Origin: Tanypteryx hageni
Taxonomy: Eukaryota > Arthropoda > Insecta > Odonata > Petaluridae
NCBI GenBank assembly: GCA_028673005.1
Contig: CM054115.1
Location: forward strand, 60,514,907-60,578,906
Direction of reading: 5' to 3'
DNA length: 64,000 nucleotides
The notes beneath the pieces were generated by a model, which was given only the letters and a program-made list of their open reading frames with translations, was not told where the DNA came from and did not search any database. A program made the position numbers and the translations under genes. Positions 48,441 to 59,993 of this stretch are shown one piece after another. Position 1 is the stretch's first letter. Each line of letters opens with the position of its first letter.

Positions 48441-50098
48441 GTTTTCTTATTAGTTTTGAATATATCAGCGTTGGATTATATTGCAAGCTCAAGTTTTGTA
48501 TAAGCACCAAACAGCTACCGTAAAACATTCTTAGCCTCAAATTACGTTTTATTTGTCCCTTTAATACCGTTATATAGACATACTTTGAAATTTTCAGGAA
48601 TTGATTAAAATAAAACATTGAAACAGCATAATATCCTCAGTCCGCACTAATTCCATCTTCTCTGTTACATACTCATATTTTTAACGAAGTATTAACGGCG
48701 ATTCTATCCTGGTCAAAAAGAAAACAAATCAAATTAATGTTTAGTGTGCCATGTGTCTTCCTTTGTGTTATAATCATTCATAAATGTGTTAAAATATTAG
48801 TCAGGTGCTGTGCATATTTAATGTTTAAATTATAATTCCTAGCATTTTAGTAAAAAATTAAATCTTTCTCTTTAGCATGTGAAATAAAATTGTTTGGCAT
48901 ACACGATCAAAACATTCGATGCTAATATAAAAATCGGTGGTTTTTACAACAAACTGGTTTAAAACGTTCCATGGTTTCGCTTTTCTGCCATGATATTGAG
49001 AATGTGTCACAAAACTCCGACCTTAAACAGGATGCGCGGGACATTCGCACTGATTTCTGGAACTCTATGCAGAAAAAATAAACGACACTACATCTCCATC
49101 CCAGCGAATGCTCTCCGCGCGTCCGTCGCTCCTTCTGCTGGAGAAAGCAAACTCCATTAGTAGACAAGGACGCATTTCTGCAACACTCCCTCTTTACCCA
49201 CACTCCTGACATCTCCACGTCCTTGTGCTGCCACCTGTCGCCCCGGATTTGGACGAACTCGCTACATATCTCTCTTCCTCACTCACCACCTCTTTCGGTT
49301 GTGGATAAGGTGGAATTGCACCATGTCTAAGAGAGGAAGATAGAGAAGTTTGGAAATCAGAGAGAGGGGGAATTAGACAAATAGGTAATGGATAGAAAGC
49401 TGAGATAATTTTGTCTTTCGTAACCTGCCGCGTTCAAGCTACTGTAGTAATCCCCCCGAGGTTTGTTTGGATTGGTTTCCATCAGTTCCAGCCTTAAAGT
49501 AATCGTTCCAAGTTCGGGTCGGGAAGCGAAGAGGGCCGTTTTTATATTTACTTATGAAATATTTCCTCATCATCGTTCGTTGTAAAATATTTGGGAAAGG
49601 TGTTTTATCGAAATGAAAATGACGCAGACTTATTTCTGTCATATTGTATTTCTGTATATTTGCATTATATATTTCGCGGTCTTCATGTACAATCCGTAAA
49701 CTCAAAATCCTCGCCGCTTTGCTTTTGCAATTTCGTTCAAACAAAACTTAAACATCTTATTGTGAGGCAATCGTATGGCAATAAGGAGCGATGGAGTATT
49801 TAAAAGATTCCAATCCATGATTTCGATAAAATTTCGTAAAGGACAATATAAACCACTACTTTAAGAAATTTAAATATATTCTCCTGGATTAAATAAAATT
49901 TTATTTTCGGCACATTTTGGTCCCAGTCATGTTAAGCAAACTTCTGAAATTCCGGAAATGGACACCTTTGAGACATTTGAAAAATTCCAAAATACGCTTC
50001 TCAATTATCACAAAAAAATTGGCAACCAATCATATTTTGACGCGTGATACAATTAGAAGTAGTGATAACATCGCGAAAATATATTTTCATTACCGTAT
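48441..50098. other. Unassigned sequence
   Basis: No recognisable gene or element ends. Short minus-strand frames at 48922-49218 and 49439-49744 have no known family. Confidence 0.5.
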
Positions 50099-50100
50099 AC

Positions 50101-51234
50101 CGTATTTTTCTGGCTATAAGACGCACTTTTTTCAGAAAAATTGCTCCCATAATCCGGCTGCGTTTTATAGACTAAAGGTAAGATTATTAATGTATTTGTA
50201 TTCAGTACTAACATACCCACGAACCCACATCCACAAAATGAAATAACCTGTCAATCATTCGTCGCAAAAACATTAAAATTGACATTATTAATAATTAATA
50301 GTGAAAACATTGTTAATATATTCATTAAAACCTTATTCAACGTAAAATTTCAAATACGCAATTTCATTATTGCACTTTATTACATCTCCGCTCACAGTGC
50401 TTACAATTTCGGTGCGATTTCGACGTTAATCATGTTTTATTTCCTTATGAGCACATTGAATAGCAAGATTATTGCAACAGAACATTAGAATTCAAATTTT
50501 ATAAAATCTAGGATAAATACCGTTATGTGTATTGATATCGCAATAGCTACAATAGTGAAATGATATGCCTACATTATTAGCTAAAAGCTTCAAGTGATTT
50601 AATACTTAAAAACGGTCGTAAACCGAGCAGTAGGTCATTTAGGTGCATTTCCCACAGAAAACATTATTCTTGAATCGATAAAACAGGCTTAAACACTGAA
50701 GGTGTCTGGTAAAGCGAAACATAGTCTTTGATAGCGTGGTCTTAAATAGCCACTACTAGAAGTGAAAAAAATGTATAGTCGAACAGAGTAAGGTATTGCT
50801 GTATCGATCAAAATGGTTATTTACGAGGCAAAAAGAGCTACAGAAGGAAAAGAACTAGTTCAGCGTACGTATTGTTATTACATATGTATTCCGTTAATGA
50901 GGAATCAAAATCTCACCTTGAACTTAAGTTTTAGTATAATAATATTGGTAAGGGGTACGTGCGACGTATACAGAGTAATTAATAAGACTGCCGAGTGCAC
51001 GCAGGGCCCATTTAGCTATACAAGTTCTGAATCTATTATGTATGTATTTATCATCCCTCTTTACTTTCACAAATTAAGTTTATCTAAAACGATATATATT
51101 TAATTGCTATCATGGCATAACATTTTCTTTAAATGCTACCATATACGGACTTTATCACGGCTTTAGTTTACCAAAATATTTCTTTGCTGAAAAAACTAAA
51201 AATTCGAAGTTCGTCTTATAGCCTGAACAATATG
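50101..51234. mobile_element. 1.1 kb TIR element, internally degraded
   Basis: The left end CGTATTTTTCTGGCTATAAG followed by ACGCAC and the inverted right end CATATTGTTCAGGCTATAAG followed by ACGAAC match over a core of about 17 bp (GGCTATAAGACG plus flanks). The left end has a companion block GCGTTTTATAGACTAAAG about 60 bp inside. The interior (50.2-51.2 kb) is AT-rich with no recognised transposase. The class is uncertain; similar ...TATAAGACGCAC... ends occur in pogo-like and other DNA transposons. No target duplication was confirmed. Confidence 0.55.
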
Positions 51235-52465
51235 ATATAACCCGTGATTATCAAAGTTACGAGGTTCTGCTTTCAAATTGACAAAAATGACGTTACTCAC
51301 GCTAGCTGCCGCATAGAGCGAATAAAGCGCTTTCATGGCACATAGTTGTTTATGGTGATGTTTACCGGTTTGTTTTCGCCGACTCATATCATTCCAGTGA
51401 GCGGGATCCACCCTTGCGTGAATCTCCTCCTTTACGGTCAACGAGTAAAAGGCTTCGTTAACATCCACCAACATTTCAATTTAACTATCCACTCTTGCAT
51501 GTCAAAACGCAATGAATTTCGGCACATTAGCCCACGCTCTATTATTTTGCTGTGATGCGGTAATAATTTTGATACGCCACGAACACCTTTGGCCATTATA
51601 TCAGGTCCAAAATACAATGCACAACTACAAAACAGTCCCACCTAACGGAGTGTTTAATGCTCTTCATCAATCTTCCGCTAACGTAATCCTCTATTCCTCT
51701 CTCCTGATTTTATTTCTACCTACCTTTGCATCATATGACTCTTCTCTCCCTTCTTCCATGTTTATCATATTTCCCCCTCTATCTTTTTATTTTCTCATGT
51801 TCAACAATAGGTACTTGGAAAAATAAGTACATTTCTTAAGAAAAACAATATTTTTGTATATTTAGCAACCCTGAAAAATAAAAATCCGATATTTTGACGA
51901 TGCATGTTTTAGGTGCCTCTGAGTCAGATAAGGTGTTTTTGCTATTTCTTCTAGCTGCATTCTGTGCGCAGATCTAGGGTTTAAACGATTTAACAGAATT
52001 TGAAGAAATATCATATTAATGTAAGGTATATTCAGCGACGGATCTACGAACGGATTAACGGGGATGCAGTCCTAGGCCTCAGGGGTTGTGGGCTCCTGGA
52101 TTGGGGAAACTACAAGCTTTCGACTCCATCATGAATACAATTTTTGTGTCTCCTCATAATTTTTATCTTGGTTCATCTATATATGTAACGTTAAAAGTGT
52201 GTTTTTAGATTAGATTTACCGTAGCATATATAAAAGCAAGTGTGCACATTTAACTAACAGCAAAAATTTACCGTGACATACATACGAATGAATTAATATT
52301 TTGTTATTTTTTGGCGAATAAATGAAAAAATTAACATAATAGCAGTTATTAAAAATGCATAACTATTAATTAATGAGAATATTAATTAACCATTTCTAAC
52401 TAACAGAAAAACGTTAATGCAAGTTAATATATAAAAAACGTAATGATATAAAAATGTATATATGT
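51235..52465. other. Unassigned sequence
   Basis: A minus-strand 92-codon frame at 51196-51474 overlaps the right end of the TIR element and is unrecognised. Confidence 0.5.
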
Positions 52466-52717
52466 ATATATGGATGTCAACAAGGTGTTGGGATGAGATC
52501 AGTTCTCTCTCTGTAGCTGAAGAAGGAGTAGTTCCGAAAGCTTTACGTTTGTGATGTTTCTGTGTTTTTGTGTTATTTTATGTGTGTCGCTTCGACATCC
52601 CCGGGGCCTCGCCAACCTGAAGTCGTCTGATTGGTGAGTGCTCACTGGGTTTCCTCATCCCAACACCTTGTTGACATCCATATATTCATTTTACCTTTCC
52701 TTTTCCGTAAGTTGTTA

Positions 52718-52773
<56 letters not shown>
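52466..52773 (+). mobile_element. Second copy of the palindromic element (family P1, copy 2), left arm internally deleted
   Basis: 52503-52684 matches the right arm of the 14.3 kb palindrome over its full length with only a handful of substitutions (CTGAAGA for CTGATGA, GGAGTAGTTCC for GGAATAATTCC, CTTTACG for TTTTACG, TTATGTG for TTACGTG). Of the left arm only the outer 32 bp (52466-52497, ...TGTCAACAAGGTGTTGGGAT) remain, joined to the centre by ATCAG. The tail TTTTACCTTTCCTTTTCCG and (TA)n to 52773 match copy 1. It confirms the palindrome is a dispersed element. Confidence 0.85.
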
Positions 52774-52775
<2 letters not shown>

Positions 52776-54387
52776 ATTTCAATAATTAATTATTTTTAAT
52801 AGACTATTAGACTTTATGTGAGATTATGTTGGGAGTGTACTTTATTTTTTAATACGCCTTACCAATCATTAACGTCATTGGTCCCAGTGGAATGTTGTTT
52901 CGAAAACAAATGGAATTACATTTTTCCAATTCTCAGAACTCTCGTAAATCCAAATAAGACTCGAGTTCCGGATCTGAGAATTCCGTCACTACCCAAAACT
53001 ACACGTGCGTAATCACCTCAGAAATTACATCATCTCTCATAGAATTATCCCAATGAAAGCCTTTGTAATACGGGATATTCCATTATTTAATAAATTTAAA
53101 CTAAAAGATAAATAACCTTTCAAATACCTCCTATTCTTTAATCGCTATTTTTAGTTTCAGATCCAATTATTTTTTACTTGTTTCAATGTTTTTGTAATCT
53201 GTTAACGCCCTTCCATTAGGAATCAATATAACATATATATAGATGAACCTATGTCCCCTCCCATCCACCTACCCCCGCAGTCGCGGAATCTGCTCTAATC
53301 TAGTTCCGCTGCTGGTTTGGCTAGTAATAAAAATTACGAATCACAAGGATAAAAGTTGTGCTAAACATTAAAATAAACAATATATCTTACAACTTTGTCA
53401 AATAAAATTGTTTTTAAATATTCGACAATTACTTAAAGTTTTATTAATCAAATTATACAAGGTTGTTATTTGCTGTTGCACTGAAATTTTTTAACCCATG
53501 TTGGTTAATCACTTTTTTGCTTTGAGAATTTTATTTTGCGCTACCATTTATTTATATTTTTCTCTACCACATTTATTTTTCTGATCTCGTTAATTTAACA
53601 TTTATTTTGTCGTATCTTTGATTTTTTGCTCGTTTCCTCAAACAGAATACAAAATTATGCCCAAATGGATGACCATGTCGGTCTAACGTCGTTTCCAAAA
53701 AGGCCCGATCAATCGAGTTTTCTCTTTCTCTTCCATTTTGCTGAATCCCCTTCTCTTCTTTTTATCTCTGTATCTTTTCCTTCTATCCATTTCTAGTGGT
53801 CCATCCTCTTTCGTCGTCGCGTTGAACTTAAGGCGCACTTTAAAAAAGTGCTATCGACTTAAAATAGCCAAGTCTTGTCTCATCCTTCAGCACCAGGTGC
53901 TTGGCGGCTCCGAAGCGACCTCGTTTGTAAAGGTAGTAATACTATTCCAGCGGCGTATACGTACTGTCCTACTTAGAGACCTTCATTCGATACGTAACCA
54001 CCAGACCATGAACCATTTGTTGCTCACGCATCAAGATTTCCGCTACGAACGTGTCTTACTCTAGTTCGTTCCGTCCGTCGAAATGGCCGACGGCCACTTC
54101 ATCTCGAAACGCTGGTCCCATCTTAAATGATTCACGCGAATTAACCTAACGGAATCGTACTAGAGGAATTCCTTCGAAAAATATATGTATGGCGGATTGT
54201 TTGAATTTAGTTCCGACCGCGTAAATATTTCACCACGAGTCGTTACGTGATGCGCGTTCTTCGTAGACTCATAGTCTTATCGTTAGATTTTTTACTGCTC
54301 TCTTTCTCTCTCTCTTTTGCATTTCTCTTTCCCATCTAATTCCATCAATTCTCTTCTATTCTTAGAGCCAAATAGAAATGTGTAAAG
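52774..54387. other. Unassigned sequence
   Basis: AT-rich to 53.7 kb, then more complex sequence with CpG words. No gene recognised. Confidence 0.5.
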
Positions 54388-54799
54388 CAGTGGTTCTCAA
54401 CCAAGGTGACATGACACCCCTGGGTGACGTGAGAATTATTAAGGAATTACTTGAATATTTACATGATGTCGTATATTGGCCAAGAAAAATGAATTAAATA
54501 AAGCCGGCTCTGGTAGAGGGGTGGGTAGCGTGTCTAGCTCCCAATGCAAGGGTCACGGGTTCGTAATCCTGCTGAGGGCATGATCGTACGTGCCTGTTCT
54601 ATACCTATTATAACACATGTAATTGGAGAAATGTTTGTGTTAAATAAATTATTTTATTATTATTATTTGCGCGCATGTTTATGTGAATTTTTATCCTTAT
54701 GCAGAAAGGGAAGCCAAATTTATCTTTAATGAAACTCACAGAAGGGTAACACAAAACTGATAATGGGGTGAGGCAGACAAAAAAGGTTGAAAATAACTG
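54388..54799. mobile_element. hAT-like MITE containing a SINE insertion
   Basis: The left end CAGTGGTTCTCAACCAAGGTG, with CACCCCTGGGTGACG nearby, and the inverted right end CAGTTATTTTCAACC, with GCCTCACCCC nearby, fit a hAT terminus set similar to that of the 38.8 kb element. No matching 8 bp flanks are visible (GTGTAAAG versus CTCCAAAC). The interior at 54503-54668 is a tRNA-like SINE. Confidence 0.6.
54503..54668 (+). repeat. tRNA-derived SINE with TTA-rich tail
   Basis: The Pol III A box TGGTAGAGGGG (54511-54521) matches TGGYNNARNNG exactly. A B-box-like GGTTCGTAATCC (54558-54569) lies about 37 nt downstream, with one inserted base relative to GGTTCGANTCC. The element ends in an AT-only tail (TAAATAAATTATTTTATTATT). 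A tRNA-head SINE is the simplest reading. No flanking target duplication was identified. Confidence 0.75.
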
Positions 54800-56922
54800 C
54801 TCCAAACAATATACTTACCAATCAAAATTTGTCTTATTTTTTCCGATCAAGCACGCATATGAAACTGACCCAGGTTATAGTCCATATATTTGGCCCTACA
54901 TGTTAGCATATACATAAAAATACGGAGTGGGGCATATATGGCGATTAAAAATAAGTAATTTCCTCTTTATTTATTTATTCCATTCTTGCCAAATATATAA
55001 ATATGATCAACCAAAAAATAATTCGTTTTAGTATTATTTTCTAAAGAACCTTATTTTGCGTCTTTTCCGGTGGCATATTATTTAGCAAATTAAAGATTTT
55101 GCATGTTTTTTATTGTTACGGACAATCGTCATCGCAACTATCCTATTCTTACCATAGACATTTTGACGATGAACCATAAATTATTCGCACATTTCGGAAT
55201 ATCTCAACATGTTACCCGATGCGACTTGGTATGACCATCAGGACCTCTTTCGCCGAAATCTCTTATAATACCGCGTAGAGTCGTATTTTATGATATCGTA
55301 ACCAGCCGTTCGTCGGCACGATAGAGGCGCAGGCGAGGCTATAGAGAGAGCTATTTGGTGCACCATTAATGAGCCATCAATCACGCCACATTGCCGACCC
55401 GTTCGATAAACCATCGTATGACCACATCGATAACATCTGGTTGCAAGATCCGGTGGCAGGGCGTCGGTTGGAGATATTCTTCCTCCCTATGCTTCATTGA
55501 TTCCCGCCTGTCTCGATCGAGGTTTGAATGATTTATTTTTCTTTCCCAACCTCGAGCTTTTTTATGGCAGTGTTAAAGTTCATCTCATTTCCCTAATCAC
55601 CAAATTTTAGTAAATAAATTGACATACCACAGTAAATACTTCGCAAGGGAATTAACGACCTCCTCCTATGACTGAAAAATTCGAGAATTAGCACTTAATA
55701 TTTAAAAAATTGAAAAAATATGTACTTAATGTAAGTACGTTCAATATCCATAACAAAGTTATGAAAAAATGCCAGATGCACGACTTAATATGGCTGCATT
55801 GTAGCCAAAATGCGCATCTGTTTTTTTATAAATTAGCTATGGATTTTGGAGATACTTAAGATAATTACTACATATTTCATTTTTAGCGGTTTTTTAAATC
55901 CCTTAATATAACCGTTTAATCAGTCAGTTCGTCCGTCCGTCACACGTCCGCGTCCGATGAACTACTTCTACAGCCTTCAAGTTAGAGCAACCAATATTTG
56001 AGAATTTTTCATGGCCATAAATTCTTCACGAGGTTGAAATATGGTGACTGCAGGGGTTGCATAAGGGGTAAATTGTTTTAGTTAAAACCCGACATTAACA
56101 TCTGATTCATCAGTGCTTCCCTTACTTGTTGTACTTATATGCGTATTTCTGAATAGTAAATACGTTCATAAATAGTTTATGAAACCCTTTCTTTCCACTT
56201 ATAACTAATTTCTTTCCTTTGGTACATACCCCACTCTTTCATCATACTGATGTCTGTCTGAATATCAGTGGACTGTAATTAAAAGTAACAGTAATACCCT
56301 TATAACCCTAGCCATCAATGTTTTCAATGATTAAAAATAGCAGAAAAGAAAAAATCAGTAAGCAATATGCATCGCGGTAAATTAAAATAATTTTAAGGGC
56401 GTGGTTTTATTATAGAGTTACGAATATTTCATTATCAAAATTGCAGTAAGGCAACAACACTATGGGTCATAAAATTTCCTTTGGTAAGCGCTTTTATATT
56501 TATATGCAAACATGACGATAGAAACATCTTTCCACAAAAATGCGTATGCAAAGTGGTCATGAATAAAGATCCATAAAATGTTTCATTAAAATGGAGTGCG
56601 CATATTTACGTGTACAATGAGGCGTCTAATTTATTTAAATCGCACCGAGTAAAATATGGCATAAAAATATCTCATGACATTGAATATGCATTTACGTCAC
56701 TTATATTTAATCTGAGTCTTGTTTAATTAAAACGAGACAAAATTATCGCCGTCTGGAGCAACGGCGCGTCATCATTTTTGAAAGTCGGTCTCAAATATAA
56801 CACACCTGCGACATGACTCACACTCAAAATATACTTGACCCGTTTCTCCGTCAACTCAAATAATTTTATATAAATAAACTTAAATGAATGTGAACAAAGT
56901 TACAAAATATGAAATTTATAAA
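54800..56922. other. Unassigned sequence
   Basis: Contains a CpG-rich, GC-balanced block at about 55240-55480 that differs from its AT-rich surroundings. No coding motif was recognised in it. Confidence 0.5.
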
Positions 56923-56924
56923 TA

Positions 56925-57573
56925 CAGTAAAACCTCAATTTACGCGAGTTTGAATTGCGCGATTTCGCGTTAACGTGATTTTTGTACGTTTTATAAATTT
57001 CAGTTTTAATGAAAATTTAATTGAGTTATTAGATGTCCAACGTTAAGAAGAAGCAAACATTCAGGAAGAAGTGCAAGCAACAACAACCTTGACAATAAGT
57101 GGAAAGACCAAGGCTTTTAAACATTTGGGAAATTATTTGTCATATTTTATTTGAAAATGATCCTAATGAAGAAAGAAATGCGAAGGTTTCAAGATTGATG
57201 AAGGAGGCAAACGCATGCTACGAAGGCGCTTACCGGGAGAAACGGCGCTGCATATATCAGAAAACGTTAGATACCTTCATTAATAAGAGGACACCGAAGT
57301 CTTCACGTCATCACCTAGTGAAGATGAAGAATCAGTGAGTGTCTGATGGGAGTTTTAATTTTTCGCTATTATATGTATGTAATTTTGTAACACGATAAAT
57401 TACAATTTATGTTTACTTTTCTAAAATATATCTTTCTTTTACAAAAACTATTTTGTTTTTCGCGAGTTTACGTTTCCATTAATGTTGGAAAAATAATATT
57501 TCAAATTACACGAATTTAGAGTTGCACGACTTTATCGCAAAACGCATCACTCGCGCAACTTGAGTTATTACTC
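56925..57573. mobile_element. pogo/Tigger-like element, deleted, TA target duplication
   Basis: A 649 bp element. The left end CAGTAAAACCTCAATTTACG and the inverted right end GAGTAATAACTCAAGTTGCG are TIRs of about 24 bp with a few mismatches. TA lies on both sides (56923-56924 and 57574-57575). Sub-terminal GCGATTTCGCG and CACGACTTTATCGC occur at the two ends. Only a short C-terminal coding stretch remains inside. Confidence 0.78.
57099..57338 (+). pseudogene. C-terminal tail of a pogo/Tigger-like transposase
   Basis: An open stretch of about 75 codons inside the pogo-like element. It includes RLMKEANACYEGAYREKRR and, near the end, QKTLDTFINKR. The 'QKTLDxFxxK' ending resembles the C-terminal tails of Tigger/Jerky-type transposases. 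The catalytic DDE domain and HTH domains are missing. The call leans on its position inside matching TIRs; protein similarity alone would be weak. Confidence 0.5.
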
Positions 57574-57639
57574 TATAGGTAACAGACAGATATAATACGT
57601 AATAAGTTCGATAAACATTAATTCTCTCGCGATCTCTTT

Positions 57640-57699
57640 AAAACATAGGGCGATCTTCAAGTGGGTCGCCTTCCATAATTATAATTTGCACACCGCTAG
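57640..57699. mobile_element. Possible right end of a hAT-like MITE
   Basis: GGGTCGCC followed by ATTTGCACACCGCTAG reads inverted as a CAGCGGTGTGCAAAT-like hAT terminus (here CTAGCGGTGTGCAAAT). The left end was not found; it may lie left of the pogo-like element that sits next to it. Confidence 0.35.
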
Positions 57700-59953
57700 T
57701 CTATAAAAATACCTTCATTTCGTAAATTCAAATGATTGCTTTCTAATGGTGCTAAATATGATCGCTGAATAGTATACCAGACTCCAAACGTTTTCTCCAG
57801 TATATTCATTTAATATTATTTTATAATGATGTTCATTCCTTAATTTTTCATTAAGAAAAATTTTTAAATGCAAATATTACATTAATTATTTCTCATCAAA
57901 CGCTTATAATTGTTCACCAAAGTAAAATATGGTGATTTCTGTTGCTACATTATCCTATCTGCCTTAGTGATAATTTACTTACCCCATCTATGGCTTGAAA
58001 ACAAACTATGAGGTCAAAGTTGAATTTCAATTTATATTTTAAAATCTGCCCCTTGACATTCTTCTTGTCATGTGATAAATTATTACGGCATGCTCACTGA
58101 AATATAATTTTACCAAATATTCATATGCATCCATTGCCTCATTTATTTACAAAACCTTGATGATCCAAGTATCAATAAATGGCACCTCTAGAATACTTAA
58201 TGCTTCGATAATAAACAAAAAAGGTCGACATTATGATGCGTTGATTGGTAGTAGAATTATTTGAGCAAAACTTTTCACCTCACTCCCATTTGCACCCGTC
58301 ACTTCTTCTAATGAAAGATTAAAGCTCTTTCTCCTTATTCAATCCTTCGTCGGATTTTCTACCTCGCGCAATATCCCTTTTCCAACACGAACACTTGCTC
58401 TCATGCGATTCACGAGCCTCCGCCAACCTATAACATCGAATGCTATCTTCTCTCATTCCCGCCGCACATTAGATCCCAGACATTTCCCATCATTGTTGAA
58501 ATTCCGCATACTGATCCCAGCTGTACTCGGAGACACCGTTATCCGTGTTCATGGATTAAGGAGATACACCCTGACTCCTTTTTCCCCTCAACCCTCGTCA
58601 CACCCGCCTTCCCTTCTTACCTCCCCTTCATCCATACACCCCCCCACCATTCCACCATACTCGAATATCCTTGAGACTTCCAAGCTTGGGAAATCCACGA
58701 CCAAATAGCCCAAGACTCCCGAAACCTCTAGGAGGACTTGATTCTGTCGTGAGCTGTGATCTCGTATCGGCTTGCCAATTATTCATTCCCCTCCCTTTTC
58801 TCCTCCCTCTCCTAAAAACCTCTCTTCCTTTCCTCCTTCCCCCAACTTAATCTCCTTCACCCTCCCAAATCCTATCATTCCGCGTTCACATACAAAACAC
58901 CGTCTAGCGCATAAATGCTCCTCGTTTTAATCCACCCCCTCGGATCCTTTTCCGCGGACGGAAATCACTAATCGGGTGGTGAATCAGAAAAAGGGTGCCG
59001 CTTTCCAGTAAAATTGTTTCTATTCCAAGATGAAGGGAAAGGATATAGATGAGATAGAGGAAGATTCCTTTACATTAGAAACCCTTTGTAACGCAATCTC
59101 TTCTAGCGCGGTGTTTTGTTTGCGAAGGTGCATATTTCCGCGCGAAAGATTCGCATCAATTCCACGTCTTATCTACTCGGTCAGACTCTTCTGAGCAAAC
59201 ATTATACCTCAAGTGACAATATATATATGAGTTCTGAAATGAATTGATAGGATGAAAAAATATAGCACCTATCTCAAGAGTTTTAGTAAGAATGTGTACT
59301 CGCTAACCGCTGAGTTGATAGCACTATTTTTTGCATGCGTAATTTAGAGATTCGATAATAACATTCTAGATCGACGCACTGCTAATATGAGCGTAACTGA
59401 GCTAACATACTCCTGTCGAAGGTGGGAAGTCCTCTAAAAAAATATAAATTTTTCAAGACTATCATTTTCACTATAATTTGACTACATTTATGGCGTAATA
59501 CTTGTCTAGAATCCTATCCAAGCGGAGAAAAATGTCTTAGTAAAAGGTCTTACTAATACACACTTCAAGATTTTGTCAACAGGATTCGTAATAGGATTTT
59601 TGTTGACCACTACTGCGTTTGAAAATTATTTATGTTTCTATTTTACATCCTTCTATAACATGAAAGCTGTCAGGCATTAGAATTTTTTTAAAACTTGAAT
59701 TGATTGTTCCATTCTATTTAGAAATGTAACAAACACATATTTGATGTAATGTAAAAATTCCAATCACTTTGTTTTACAATCAGATAGGTATTGGTTTTTG
59801 TTTCCTTCAGATATAGTTTTTTAAAACTCCTATGGAGAGTAGGACATAGAAGAATTCATCATTCAAATTCTAAAAATAAAACATTTTTAATACGAATTCA
59901 TTGATTTGTAAGTATGTTAGTCTGTAATAGAAACTGTACCCATATATAAATAA

Positions 59954-59993
<40 letters not shown>

